Source of the DNA: Bacteroidota bacterium
Lineage (GTDB): Bacteria; Bacteroidota; Bacteroidia; JAHEXY01
Assembly: GCA_023251875.1 (NCBI GenBank)
Contig: JAHEXY010000001.1
Coordinates: 310,001-374,000 of the forward strand
Reading direction: 5' to 3'
Length of the DNA: 64,000 nucleotides
Under the pieces are notes generated by a model. That model was given only the letters and a program-made list of their open reading frames with translations, was not told where the DNA came from and did no database searches. A program made the position numbers and the translations under genes. Shown here one piece after another: positions 1 to 9,700 of this stretch. The stretch's first letter is position 1. Each line of letters begins with the position of its first letter.

Positions 1-1137
1 TATACCCAATCTAATTATCGACATTCTTTACTTGAATATATATTGTCTGTTTTTTCCAAAATTTATACCCATTATGGAAATGCAGAGATGGCCTTAATAT
101 GTACAGGAAGGTATGGTCAATTATATTGTAGGCCAACTATTGAATCAATTAATTGTTTTGAAGCACTAGTACAAAAAGATCAAAAGAATTCCTATGATAG
201 TCTGCTCTTACAATCATTCTGGAATAATAACTTCTGGTGGGGAACCAATGATATTTGGATAGAGTGGAATGTAACTAAAGAGTGGCAAAGTAATGAGCAA
301 AATTATAAAAATAGTATTACCAATTTTTGGAGTAATTACAAAATATTGGAATCATATCTTAAAGAATTAAGAGGAACGGTATACTTAGGTGAAGGGAATT
401 TAACTAATGCCCTTAATGAATTTTCTACCGTAAATTATTCGAATATTAATAGAAACACAGATTTTCCTTATGGTGAATATTACAATCATTTTAATTTAGA
501 TATAGATCCATTTAAAGGATATATTAATGATTTGAATGATACAATTGACTGGCATGTAAGCAACAGTAACTATACAAAGTATACTTATACAAAAGAGCTT
601 AAAAAATTATTGGATTTAGAAATCTCCAGTTCGTCTGAAAAGGAAAAAGCAATTACCTGTTTCAAAATTGGCAACGCATATTACAATAGTTCCTTATTTG
701 GTAAAGCCCATCATATACTTTACCAATACCGTTTTAGAAATTACGATAGTTATTTATATAAAGAAATTACTCTACAAAATAATGGTTTTATAAAACAACG
801 AGGCATTAGGATATACGATTGTTATTTTAAAGCAAATGAATATTATAAAAAAGCTCTTGCGTTTGCTAATAGTTCTGGAAACAAAGAGCTAGCTGCTAAA
901 TGTTGCTTTATGCTTGCAAAATGTGAACAAAATGATTTTTACATGTCAGATATTTCTAAAAATATTAAATACAATTATTCTAGCAACGTAAGCTCATTTT
1001 CACAGGAAGAGATAGTAAAGGAAACATCAGGATACCGCAGCAACTTCAAACTCCTCAAAGAAAAATATTCAGATACTCAATTTTATAAAGAAGCAATAAA
1101 AGAATGTAAGTATTTTGAGTATTATGTGAGTAGGTAG
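1..1137 (+). CDS. TPR-like repeat protein, 5' end outside window
   Basis: The ORF track begins this at a TTG at base 43, but the same frame is open back to base 1 (reads YTQSNYRHSLLEY...), so the gene enters the window from the left and its true start is not visible. The visible part is about 378 residues, rich in Asn, Tyr and Lys. Around residues 195-300 there are helical, TPR-like stretches such as 'CFKIGNAYYNSSLFGKAHH' and 'CYFKANEYYKKALAFANSS', separated by low-complexity Asn/Tyr-rich segments. TPR units mediate protein-protein contacts; no enzymatic motif was seen. It ends 25 bp before the convergent DUF4143 gene. It could be the C-terminal half of a larger periplasmic or surface TPR protein common in Bacteroidota. 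No specific function can be assigned. Confidence 0.7.
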   Translation, partial: YTQSNYRHSLLEYILSVFSKIYTHYGNAEMALICTGRYGQLYCRPTIESINCFEALVQKDQKNSYDSLLLQSFWNNNFWWGTNDIWIEWNVTKEWQSNEQNYKNSITNFWSNYKILESYLKELRGTVYLGEGNLTNALNEFSTVNYSNINRNTDFPYGEYYNHFNLDIDPFKGYINDLNDTIDWHVSNSNYTKYTYTKELKKLLDLEISSSSEKEKAITCFKIGNAYYNSSLFGKAHHILYQYRFRNYDSYLYKEITLQNNGFIKQRGIRIYDCYFKANEYYKKALAFANSSGNKELAAKCCFMLAKCEQNDFYMSDISKNIKYNYSSNVSSFSQEEIVKETSGYRSNFKLLKEKYSDTQFYKEAIKECKYFEYYVSR

Positions 1138-1162
1138 GTTTTTCAAAATTATAGTTTAATGT

Positions 1163-2302
1163 TTATGCTCCAATCCAAGCAAGGTAATTTTCAGGGCTTA
1201 TTATTTGAAACTGTGAATTTGGATATGCTTCTTTCCATGTTTTAGGTTCTTTTACTTTTTTTGTAACACTCCATTTTGCTTCATAGGCATAAAGGTTTCC
1301 AGCCCTTTCTTCAATAAAATCAATTTCTTGTTGCTGATAGGTGCGCCAAAAATAATTGTTAACCAACATGCCTGAATAGTGTTGGAATTTTATTCGTTCA
1401 GCTAAAAGATAATTTTCCCATAATTCTCCAACATCATTTCGCAATGCAATTGCATTATGGTTTGCAATTAAAGTATTGCGTATACCATTATCATAAAAAT
1501 ACCATTTACTACTTTTTGAAATTTCGTTTCGTAAATTTCTACTAAAGCCTTGTAAGCGATAAATTACAAATACTTTTGAAAGTAAATCTAGATAACGCTC
1601 TACCGTATTCTTACCAATAGAAAGTTGTCGGCCCAATTCATCCATCGACACTTCTTTACCCATTTGAAAAGCAAGCAACCTTAATAAATCTAAAAGTTTG
1701 TTTGAATTACGAATATTTTCAAAGGCAAGAATGTCTTTTAAAAGATAAGAATTAACCAATTCTTTTAAATATTGTGTTTTCTCTTCTTTTGATTCATACT
1801 GAAATAGTTCAGGGTAGGAGCCAAATACAAGCCGATCTTCGAGTCTGGCTTTTGTTTGAATTAAATTTTCGGTTTTGGATATTTCCATTTGTGCTAATGG
1901 AAAAAGATGAAATGTAATTTTTCGGCCGGTTAAGGGTTCTCCTAATTTATTATTTAAATCAAACATTGAAGAACCGGTTACCAATATTTTGATTCCATTT
2001 ATTTCATCTATCATTAATTTAAGTGCACTTCCTATTTCTGGTATTTTTTGAGCTTCATCAATAATTAGAAATTTATTTTTTCCTAACAAGCGCTTATAAT
2101 TTTCTACACTGTGTTTTTTTAATGCATCTATCGTTTCAATATCTTCTCCATTTAGTAATAAATAGGGTTCATTACATTTTTCAATAATTTGTTTTATCAA
2201 TGTAGTTTTACCAATCCGCCTAGCTCCTAATAATAAAATAACCTTATTTGAATTGAGTTTGTTCAAAACGGTATTAAAAATGGCCCTATCAAAATAAATC
2301 AT
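1163..2302 (-). CDS. AAA-family ATPase with DUF4143 domain
   Basis: 379 residues. The N-terminal half is an AAA_14 P-loop ATPase: Walker A 'GARRIGKTT' near residue 27, Walker B 'KFLIIDEAQ' near residue 80, and a sensor-like 'ILVTGSSMF' near 110. A winged-helix-like stretch ('LGRQLSIGKNTVERYLDLL') follows, and the C-terminal third is DUF4143 with an 'EIDFIEE...YAYEAKW' pattern resembling a PD-(D/E)xK nuclease core. Proteins of this family are very common in Bacteroidota genomes, often in variable regions, and their biological role is largely unknown; proposals include toxin-antitoxin-like or mobile-element functions. The length is typical and the gene appears intact. It is a single gene, convergent with the upstream TPR gene. 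Product family is confident; function is not. Confidence 0.85.
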   Translation of the reverse strand: MIYFDRAIFNTVLNKLNSNKVILLLGARRIGKTTLIKQIIEKCNEPYLLLNGEDIETIDALKKHSVENYKRLLGKNKFLIIDEAQKIPEIGSALKLMIDEINGIKILVTGSSMFDLNNKLGEPLTGRKITFHLFPLAQMEISKTENLIQTKARLEDRLVFGSYPELFQYESKEEKTQYLKELVNSYLLKDILAFENIRNSNKLLDLLRLLAFQMGKEVSMDELGRQLSIGKNTVERYLDLLSKVFVIYRLQGFSRNLRNEISKSSKWYFYDNGIRNTLIANHNAIALRNDVGELWENYLLAERIKFQHYSGMLVNNYFWRTYQQQEIDFIEERAGNLYAYEAKWSVTKKVKEPKTWKEAYPNSQFQIISPENYLAWIGA

Positions 2303-2405
2303 AAAATAATATTATAGACTAAATTTTAATAAATTCAGTCTGTTTATGGACTAAATTTAGCAAAATTCAGTCTATTTTCGAAATATTGCTTCTGAATTAT
2401 TGCCT

Positions 2406-2555
2406 CTAAGACACTTTTTTAATCCACAAGCGCTGCTTATTAAACAAAATACTATCCAATTCTCTAGTATTTAATAATGCTTTTCCTATCGGAGATACCA
2501 TTGAAACAGCAAAATAAACTTCATTATCAATTACTATTTTTCCTGCATTAATAGA
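2406..2555 (-). pseudogene. C-terminal remnant of a GreA/GreB-like protein
   Basis: Reading the minus strand from a stop at 2556-2558 to a TAG at 2406-2408 gives 49 codons with 'AGKIVIDNEVYFAVSMVSPIG' like content ending in 'LWIKKVS'. This matches, from memory, the C-terminal Gre-type domain of the small Bacteroidota GreA/GreB-like proteins (often mislabelled 3-oxoacyl-ACP synthase), which carry 'SAGKi.vdg..yfaiSp.SPIG'. There is no plausible upstream start and the coiled-coil N-terminal half is missing, so it is read as a decayed gene fragment. A very short functional ORF cannot be excluded. Confidence 0.5.
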
Positions 2556-2560
2556 TTAAG

Positions 2561-2568
2561 TATATTTG
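2561..2568 (+). promoter_or_regulatory. -7 promoter element for the permease gene
   Basis: TATATTTG fits the Bacteroidota -7 consensus TAnnTTTG exactly. It lies about 120 bp before the permease start, implying a leader of roughly 115 nt. A good -33 TTTG at the expected distance is not evident, so the call rests on the -7 box and its placement. Confidence 0.5.
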
Positions 2569-2607
2569 CGTCATTAATAAACAATAAATTATTAATGACA
2601 TGAAATA

Positions 2608-2660
2608 GCCAGGCCATGAGCCTGCCCAAATACTGCTGAATACAACATGGGGTATTCCAT
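2608..2660 (+). promoter_or_regulatory. Foldable leader element upstream of the permease
   Basis: Between the predicted promoter and the permease start lies a short, relatively GC-rich stretch in otherwise A+T-rich leader. It can form hairpin 1 (CAGGC-CATGA-GCCTG, 2610-2624) and hairpin 2 (GAATAC-AACATGGG-GTATTC, 2638-2657). The CCC just after hairpin 1 (2625-2627) can pair with the GGG in the loop of hairpin 2 (2649-2651), giving a pseudoknot. A 7-codon open frame (MSLPKYC, starting at 2617) also overlaps it. The shape is that of a small cis-regulatory RNA or attenuation leader, but it does not match a riboswitch class that I recognise. The fold is drawn by eye and no energy was computed. 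Confidence 0.4.
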
Positions 2661-2688
2661 ATGACTCTAAAAATAAAATTATATACAT

Positions 2689-4413
2689 ATGAATTTTTCT
2701 ACACTTTTCAGACGAAAACCTATTTCAGATATTCTTGCTAATCCCGATGAGGGAGAACATTCGCTTGGCCTTGCGCGCCATTTAGGAGTAAAAGATCTTA
2801 CGGCATTAGGTATTGCTGCAGTTGTAGGTGCCGGAATTTTTAGTACTGTTGGTCGTGCTTGTTTTGATGGAGGCCCAGGAGTAATTTTTCTCTTTATGAT
2901 TACTGCTGTTGCCTGTGGCTTTGCAGCTTTCTGTTATGCAGAATTTGCTGCGCGCATACCCGTTGCAGGTAGTGCATACACCTACTCGTATGCAGCATTT
3001 GGGGAAATTATTGCATGGATTATTGGTTGGGATTTAATTATGGAATATGCCGTAGGAAATATTACAGTTGCTATTTCATGGTCTGGAAATTTAACCAGCT
3101 TTTTAAATAATATTGGTGTGCATTTGCCTGCCTATTTAACTTCCAGCTTTTTTGAAGTAATGAATGGGAGCAAAAAATATTTGGAACTTGCAGCTGCTCA
3201 TGATACTTCTGCTTCAGATTATGAAGCCTACAATACTTTATGGAATACCGCTCCTCATCTTGGTTCTGTTCCTTTTATTCTAAATATTCCGGCATTTGTA
3301 ATTACGGCCCTTGTAACTTATTTGGTTTACATTGGCATTAAAGAATCTAAAACGGGAAGCAACATGATGGTCGCTTTTAAGTTGTTGGTTATTTTGGGTG
3401 TTATTGCTGTTGGTGGGTATTATGTAAATCCTGAAAACTGGCATCCCTTTATGCCTAATGGATTTTCCGGAGTGATGAAAGGGGTTTCTGCTGTATTTTT
3501 TGCTTACATAGGTTTTGATGCTATTTCAACTACTGCGGAAGAATGTAAAAATCCGCAAAGAGATTTACCACGGGGAATGATGTATTCACTTCTTATTTGC
3601 ACAGTTCTCTATATTTTAATGGCGCTTGTATTAACAGGAATGGTAAATTACACGCAACTCAATACAAGCGATTTTTTAGCCAATGCTTTTAACGAAAGAG
3701 GCCTTAATGTAATTGGTGGAATTATTGCATTAAGCGCAGTTGTGGCTACTACATCTGTATTACTTGTTTTTCAAATTGGCCAACCCAGAATTTGGATGAG
3801 TATGAGTAGAGATGGTTTGTTACCAAAGAAATTTGGTAAGATTCATCCAAAATTCAGAACCCCATCTTTTTCTACCATCTTAACGGGATTAGTAGTAGGT
3901 GTTCCTGCTTTGTTTTTAGATTCTGCCCTTGTTACAGATTTATGCAGTATTGGAACTTTATTTGCTTTTGTTTTGGTTTGTGCGGGAATTCTTTTTTTAC
4001 CTCAACAAGAAAAAGGCAATGGAAAGTTTCGTGTGCCTTACCTGAACGGAAAATACATTATTCCACTTTTATTAATCGCCACTATCGTATTTGTACAAGT
4101 TGAATTTCCCACTTTCATAAAAACTTTCGTTGGGTTAATTGATACGGAGCATCCTGAATTTACAAGTGTAGAAGTTTTTAGAGAACGTATTCCTTATTTT
4201 GTTTTTTGTTTACTTACTCTTGTGGTTGCCGTTGCAAGTTTTGTAAAAAACTATTCCGTTATTCCTGTATTAGGACTTATCTCTTGCTTTTACTTAATGA
4301 CAGAGCTGGGTACTACTAATTGGATTCGTTTTATAGTTTGGCTGATTATTGGCTTGATAATCTATTTTTCTTATGGGATTAAGAATAGTAGGTTGGGAAA
4401 TAAAAGTAGTTGA
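2689..4413 (+). CDS. APC-superfamily amino acid permease (cationic amino acid transporter type)
   Basis: 574 residues with about 12-14 hydrophobic segments. The start of TM1 carries the APC hallmark 'GIAAVVGAGIFSTVG' (near residue 40), and 'FFAYIGFDAISTTAEECKNPQRDLPRG' type sequence (near 270-295) is the loop typical of the CAT/YfnA subfamily. It should move amino acids, possibly basic ones, across the inner membrane by proton coupling; the substrate cannot be read from sequence. An insertion of about 35 hydrophilic residues ('YLELAAAHDTSASDYEAYN') lies between early TM segments. The gene stands alone between a predicted promoter with structured leader and a hairpin terminator. ATG start chosen because it follows an A+T-rich leader and gives the normal N-terminal cytoplasmic tail. 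Confidence 0.9.
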   Translation: MNFSTLFRRKPISDILANPDEGEHSLGLARHLGVKDLTALGIAAVVGAGIFSTVGRACFDGGPGVIFLFMITAVACGFAAFCYAEFAARIPVAGSAYTYSYAAFGEIIAWIIGWDLIMEYAVGNITVAISWSGNLTSFLNNIGVHLPAYLTSSFFEVMNGSKKYLELAAAHDTSASDYEAYNTLWNTAPHLGSVPFILNIPAFVITALVTYLVYIGIKESKTGSNMMVAFKLLVILGVIAVGGYYVNPENWHPFMPNGFSGVMKGVSAVFFAYIGFDAISTTAEECKNPQRDLPRGMMYSLLICTVLYILMALVLTGMVNYTQLNTSDFLANAFNERGLNVIGGIIALSAVVATTSVLLVFQIGQPRIWMSMSRDGLLPKKFGKIHPKFRTPSFSTILTGLVVGVPALFLDSALVTDLCSIGTLFAFVLVCAGILFLPQQEKGNGKFRVPYLNGKYIIPLLLIATIVFVQVEFPTFIKTFVGLIDTEHPEFTSVEVFRERIPYFVFCLLTLVVAVASFVKNYSVIPVLGLISCFYLMTELGTTNWIRFIVWLIIGLIIYFSYGIKNSRLGNKSS

Positions 4414-4490
4414 AATTGCAGGTAATAAAATAAGAACTGCCTAATAGCATTATAGGAAAGGCAATAGTTTTTAGAAATTCTTTAAAAGCA

Positions 4491-4521
4491 AAAAACCGGA
4501 TATCTGAGATATACCGGTTTT
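4491..4521. terminator. Hairpin between permease and small basic gene
   Basis: AAAACCGG...CCGGTTTT form the base of an imperfect stem with a GATATC-like upper part. It sits between two convergent genes and is flanked by A/T runs on both sides, so it probably terminates transcription in both directions. Confidence 0.6.
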
Positions 4522-4546
4522 GCTTTATGCGTAATTATTGTCAAGA

Positions 4547-4615
4547 TTATTTTTTAGATCTTTTCTTGGCAATTTTTTTTGCGCTTTTTTTAGCAACTGC
4601 TTTTTTAGCTTTCAT
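4547..4615 (-). CDS. 22-residue lysine/alanine-rich basic peptide
   Basis: Too short for the ORF track. The minus strand reads ATG to TAA as MKAKKAVAKKSAKKIAKKRSKK: 13 Lys/Arg out of 22 residues in an AKK-repeat pattern. This resembles the histone H1-like/Hc1-like basic tails found in short Bacteroidota proteins that bind nucleic acids non-specifically. It lies alone next to a hairpin terminator. Whether it is translated is inference: the composition is strongly non-random, but A-rich DNA can produce Lys runs by chance. Confidence 0.45.
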   Translation of the reverse strand: MKAKKAVAKKSAKKIAKKRSKK

Positions 4616-4905
4616 AAATTTGGTTTGTTTTGGTTAAACATTAATTTTTAATTAAGAGGTTTAACGCAGCTTGAAAGTAAAAGGTTACAGTATTTTGAAT
4701 TATTTTTCTAAAACTAACGTAACTTGCTTATAGTCAGATGAAAAATTTAGTGAAATAAATTTCTTTCAATTCGTCTTCATTTATCTCCCCTATCTATTAT
4801 TTAGACAAAATTTGTTTTTAAATATTATTATGATTATTAGTTGAATAAATGGCAACACTTTTAGCAGACTATCAAAGGGAAAGCCTCTTTTTCAGGAAAC
4901 CCTAA

Positions 4906-5823
4906 CTAGGGTCTTGGAAAATTTATAATGCGTGTTGCCTGTGTTATTTCTTTCTGCAATTCCTTAGTTGTTTTACCATTTCCATCAGCACTCCAACCGG
5001 GGGGATAAAATAAATAACTAAGCTTTTTGCTTATGGTTTTCGTGTTTTTAACATCATTCCAGAGGGCTGCATATTCATGAAAATTAATAGTTACAGGATT
5101 ATATGTTTTAATATTATGAGTTAAACCATAAATCGGTTTGTCATCTTCTTTCTGAAAAGTGCCAAATAATTTATCCCATATAATAAAAATACCGGCATTA
5201 TTTTTATCCAAATATTTAATATTTGAAGCATGATGAACTCTATGGTGCGAAGGTGTATTCATGAACCATTCCAGAAACCCTAATTTTCTAATAAATGTGG
5301 AATGTATCCAGAATTGGTAGATTAAATTGATAGATATCATGGTAAGCACCATTGAAGGTTTAAACCCGATCAATGGCAACCATGTCCAGAAAAAATGATA
5401 ATATAATATAACCGACCACGGTTCACGAAAAGGGGTTGTAAGATTTAACTTCTCTGAAGAATGGTGTACTACATGAGCCGCCCAAAAAAGACGTACTTGA
5501 TGATGTAATCTATGGTACCAATAAAAAGTAAAATCATCAGCAAAAAGTAATGCTATCCAAGCCCAGCCTGAATTGGGAATTTCAAGTAAATGATATTGAT
5601 AAATTTTTTTAAAAAAAACGTAAGCTATACATCTTCCCAGAACAGAAAAAAATAAAAAGCTAAAAGCTATTGATAAGTTAGCTTTAGTATCCTTCTTTTC
5701 ATAAACATGTAATCTGTTTTTTGTGCTATAGTATAATTCTATACATATAAAAATAACATAAAAAGGTATTGCAACTGATGTAGGATCAAAAAAGGAAAAT
5801 GGTTCTTTAAATAAGTTAATCAT
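4906..5823 (-). CDS. Fatty acid hydroxylase / sterol desaturase family protein (second copy)
   Basis: 305 residues, integral membrane di-iron oxygenase of the fatty-acid-hydroxylase superfamily. Several hydrophobic segments surround the histidine clusters 'HRLHH' (near 103), 'HVVHH' (near 117) and 'HHRVHH' (near 195), the expected ligands for two irons. Such enzymes hydroxylate or desaturate lipid chains, sterols or carotenoids. It overlaps the start of the preceding paralogue by 8 bp, is the last gene of the leftward PKS operon, and is very similar to its neighbour ('FMNTPSHHRVHHASN' in both), so the two arose by tandem duplication. A role in tailoring the PKS product is inferred from position only. 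The substrate is unknown. Confidence 0.85.
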   Translation of the reverse strand: MINLFKEPFSFFDPTSVAIPFYVIFICIELYYSTKNRLHVYEKKDTKANLSIAFSFLFFSVLGRCIAYVFFKKIYQYHLLEIPNSGWAWIALLFADDFTFYWYHRLHHQVRLFWAAHVVHHSSEKLNLTTPFREPWSVILYYHFFWTWLPLIGFKPSMVLTMISINLIYQFWIHSTFIRKLGFLEWFMNTPSHHRVHHASNIKYLDKNNAGIFIIWDKLFGTFQKEDDKPIYGLTHNIKTYNPVTINFHEYAALWNDVKNTKTISKKLSYLFYPPGWSADGNGKTTKELQKEITQATRIINFPRP

Positions 5824-6703
5824 TATTTATTTCTTTTTGAAGTTGTTTCGCTGTTTTACTGCTTCCATCATGGCTCCATCCCGGAGGAAGAATTAAATAC
5901 TTAATTTTATTGATAAATGATTCTGTTTTCTGAAAATCCTTCCATATTGAACCATATTCATGAAAATTAATTTTTATTGGATTGTAGAAATTAATGTTGT
6001 TTGTTATCCCGTATAGCGGCTTTTCTTTCTCTTCCTGAAAAGTTCCAAATATTCGATCCCAGATAATAAAAATTCCTGCATGGTTTTTATCAAGGTATTG
6101 CACATTTGAAGCATGATGAACTCTGTGGTGAGAAGGGGTATTCATGAACCATTCCAGAAACCCTAATTTTCCTATAAAGGAAGCATGTGTCCAAAACTGA
6201 TAGATTTGATTAATTGATACCATGCAAATCACCATCCAAGGTTGAAAACCGATCAATGGTAGCCAAAACCAAAGAACATTATAATACAAAGCAATGATCC
6301 ATGGTTCACGAAAAGGAGTTGAAAGATTTAATTTTTGTGATGAATGATGTACAACATGAACAGCCCATAAAATTCGTATTTCATGATGCCAGCGATGATG
6401 CCAATAAAAAGTGAAATCATCTGCAAAAAGCAATAAAATCCATGCCCACCATGTTACAGGTATCTCATAAAATCTGTGTTGATAAAAAAAATCAAAGTAA
6501 TAGTAGATAATAATTCTTCCAAAAAAGGAAAACGCCAAGAGGCCAATGATAAGTGTTATATTAGCATAGGTGTCTTTCTTGTCATATATATCTAAATTAT
6601 TTTTAGTATTAAATAAAATCTCTATGCCCATTAAAATAAACATAAATGGTAGGGCTAAAGTAGATGGGTCAATAAAAGAAAAAGGTTTAAGTAAAAAATT
6701 CAT
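5816..6703 (-). CDS. Fatty acid hydroxylase / sterol desaturase family protein (first copy)
   Basis: 295 residues, with the same architecture as the following gene: four or so membrane spans and the histidine motifs 'HRWHH', 'HVVHH' and 'HHRVHH' required for a di-iron centre. It starts 47 bp after the stop of PKS protein D and overlaps the next paralogue by 8 bp, so it is almost certainly co-transcribed with both. The expected reaction is O2-dependent C-H oxidation (hydroxylation or desaturation) of a membrane lipid-like substrate. Having two intact copies suggests two positions are modified, or a heterodimer; this is inference. No insertion or loss of key histidines was seen. Confidence 0.85.
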   Translation of the reverse strand: MNFLLKPFSFIDPSTLALPFMFILMGIEILFNTKNNLDIYDKKDTYANITLIIGLLAFSFFGRIIIYYYFDFFYQHRFYEIPVTWWAWILLLFADDFTFYWHHRWHHEIRILWAVHVVHHSSQKLNLSTPFREPWIIALYYNVLWFWLPLIGFQPWMVICMVSINQIYQFWTHASFIGKLGFLEWFMNTPSHHRVHHASNVQYLDKNHAGIFIIWDRIFGTFQEEKEKPLYGITNNINFYNPIKINFHEYGSIWKDFQKTESFINKIKYLILPPGWSHDGSSKTAKQLQKEINND

Positions 6704-6750
6704 CCTATTGCATTGGTAAATAATTTAATTTTTTAGTAGTTGGATCGTAT

Positions 6751-9700
6751 TCAATCATTCTGAACAACATTAGCATTCATGAATAGGCTCATTTCTTCAG
6801 CCAGAAAGCTAACATTCGGCTCTCTCATCATCGACAAATGATCCCCTTCAATATATACTACATCAACCATAGTTGAGAATTTTTTCCAACCCAAAGTAGT
6901 ATCATTTTTAAATTGCTTTGAAAATGCAAAGTCAGTATTCTCAATGATTTCATTTTTGGCTCGCATTAGAGTTATTGTACCGGCATAAGTTTGCTTAGGA
7001 TAATAATTCATCATACTATTTGCTTTTTGAACATTGAGCAATCCTTTTAGTAATGAAATATCTGAGTTAGCGGGTAATAGCTGAGCTTCTTCTAATTTAT
7101 TTTTAAGTAGCATCATTTGAGACGCTGTACTTAAATCTTTAATGTCATCATTTGATAGTTGAATATTCATATTAAATAAACCATTTAACATAGTTACAGT
7201 TTGCAAGCACCATTTTGTCTCATCCAATTGTTCTGATTGGCTTAATTCAATCTGTTGAGGTGCATTCATGTCAACAATGCCAAGAAGACCCACTTCTATA
7301 TTTTTCTCTTTCAATTGCAATGCCATTTCATACGCAATTAAAGCTCCAAAAGAATGTCCGGCAAGATGAAACTTTGTATTTGGAAACGACTCCATAATTT
7401 CATCAATGTAATATGCTGCAATTTCCTCAATACTTTCTAATGGTTCTGCACTTCCATCAATTCCTATTGCACGCATTCCATAAAAAGGTTGGTCTGCGCC
7501 AAGATAATGGGAAAGTTTCTGCAGATACATAACATTACCGCCTGAGCCGGGAATGAAAAATAATGGTGGTTTATTTCCTTTGGTTTGAACGGGAACAGTG
7601 GCTTTGAATTTATTTTTAATGCAGGAGTTATTATGGCTATCATTAGAAATTGTGGCCTGATTTTTATTAATGGATGCATTTAACTCTTGTGCAAAATCCT
7701 TTAAGTTTATATTATCTAAAAATCGCAATACATTGAATTCTATTCCCAAATCAAGCTTAATTTTATTTTTAATTTCAACGGCCATTAACGAATCTAAGCC
7801 GCATTGATTTAATGGTATGGCTGTATCAATTTCAAATGGTTGTAATCCTAATGATTTAGCCAAAACCCCTATTAAATAATTTTCAATGGATGTTTCTGTA
7901 TTTAAGACTTCTAAAGGATTACTTTTATTAGTTAAATTCTGGCCGGCTGAACTATTTTTATTTTTTTTAGAAGATAAGCTGTCAACCCAATATCTTTTTC
8001 TCTGAAATGGATACGTTGGTAAAACTATTCTATGATAAACAGCCTCTTTATATAAAATATTCCAGTCAATTTCGTAGTTATTAATATATAATTGAGCCAT
8101 AGTTTTTAGTAAGGATTCTCGATCCATTTCAGAATAATCCACTTCTATTGAATTTAAACTCGTATTTGCGTTATTGTTTTTATCAACATTAGCATTACCA
8201 TAGAATATATTCTCAATTGGTATATTGTTTTGATAGGAGATTAAAATTTTTACTGCTTCGTCAACAGAAGTGGCGATCAAAGCTAATTTGAATTTGAAAT
8301 GCGATCGGCCAATATTGGAGGTATAACAAACATTACCAAAATTAACTTTAGGATTATTATTTAAAAATTGAATGTAATGATCCACCATTTTAATTAAAGC
8401 TTGATCAGAGATGGCAGATAATGTTAAAAGATGAAGGCTTTTTTGATTAGCTGATTCGTTAAGTAAATCGGTACTAAACTCTTCTACTATTACATGCGAA
8501 TTTGTCCCACTTATACCAAAAGAACTAATTCCGGCTATTCTCTTCTTATCTTCATCAATTTCCCAATCCATAAGTTGATTAACAACTTTAACAGGCAATG
8601 TTTCCCAAGGTATGTAGGAGTTCAATACTTGGCAATGTAAATTTTTGGGGATTTTCTTTTGTTGTAATGCCAAAACAACTTTTATTAATCCGGCCACTCC
8701 GGCTGCTGATTCCAAATGGCCAATATTTGTTTTAACAGAACCTATCCACAAGGGATTTTCTTTTGTTCTATTTGAAGTAAACATTTTAGCTATTGCCTCT
8801 ACCTCTATAGGGTCTCCTAAAGGAGTTCCTGTTCCATGGGTTTCAATATAAGATAAATCATCGGGGGTTAATCGGGCATTGGCCAGGGCTTTGCTAATAA
8901 GAGCCTGTTGAGCTAAACCATTAGGAGCAGTAAGCCCACTGCTTTTTCCATCATGGTTTACAGCACTACCTTTTATCAAAGCTAAAATATTGTCTTTATC
9001 TTTTACCGCATCAGACAATCTCTTCAATGCAATCATTCCACAACCTTCCCCTCTAACAAAACCATCTGCTTCCTGGCTAAATGTGCTACATTTACCCTTG
9101 GCAGAAAGTACTCTTGTTTTTGAAAGTAATATGCCTATTTCAGGAGTTAACATTAATTGCACACCGCCAGCTAATGCTAAATCACATTCTTTTTGACGTA
9201 AACTTTGGCATGCCAAATGAATAGTTACGAGTGATGATGAACAGGTTGTGTCAATGGCCATACAAGGCCCCTGCAAGCCGAGTACATAAGAAATTCTTCC
9301 TGCAGCAAAAGACAATCCGCCACCCGTAGCCATATAAGAATCTATTTCATCTAGATCTAATAGAGATGCTCCTAAATGTGCATAATCAGCCTGTCCTATT
9401 CCCACAAAAACACCCGTTGAACTTTCTTTAAGTTTTTCCGGAACTATCCCTGCATTTTCTAATGTTTCCCAACAAACCTCAAGCAAAAGCCTTTGTTGGG
9501 GATCCATACATACAGCCTCGCGCGGAACAATACGAAAAAAATCGGCATCAAATAAGTCTACATTAGAAATAAATCCCCCATGTTTAGTGGCCATTTTTCC
9601 GGGCTTATCAGGATCAGGGTCATAGAAAGTATCTATATCCCATCTATCTTCGGGTATCTCAACTATTCCGTCTTTCCCTTCACTTAATAAGTGCCAATAA

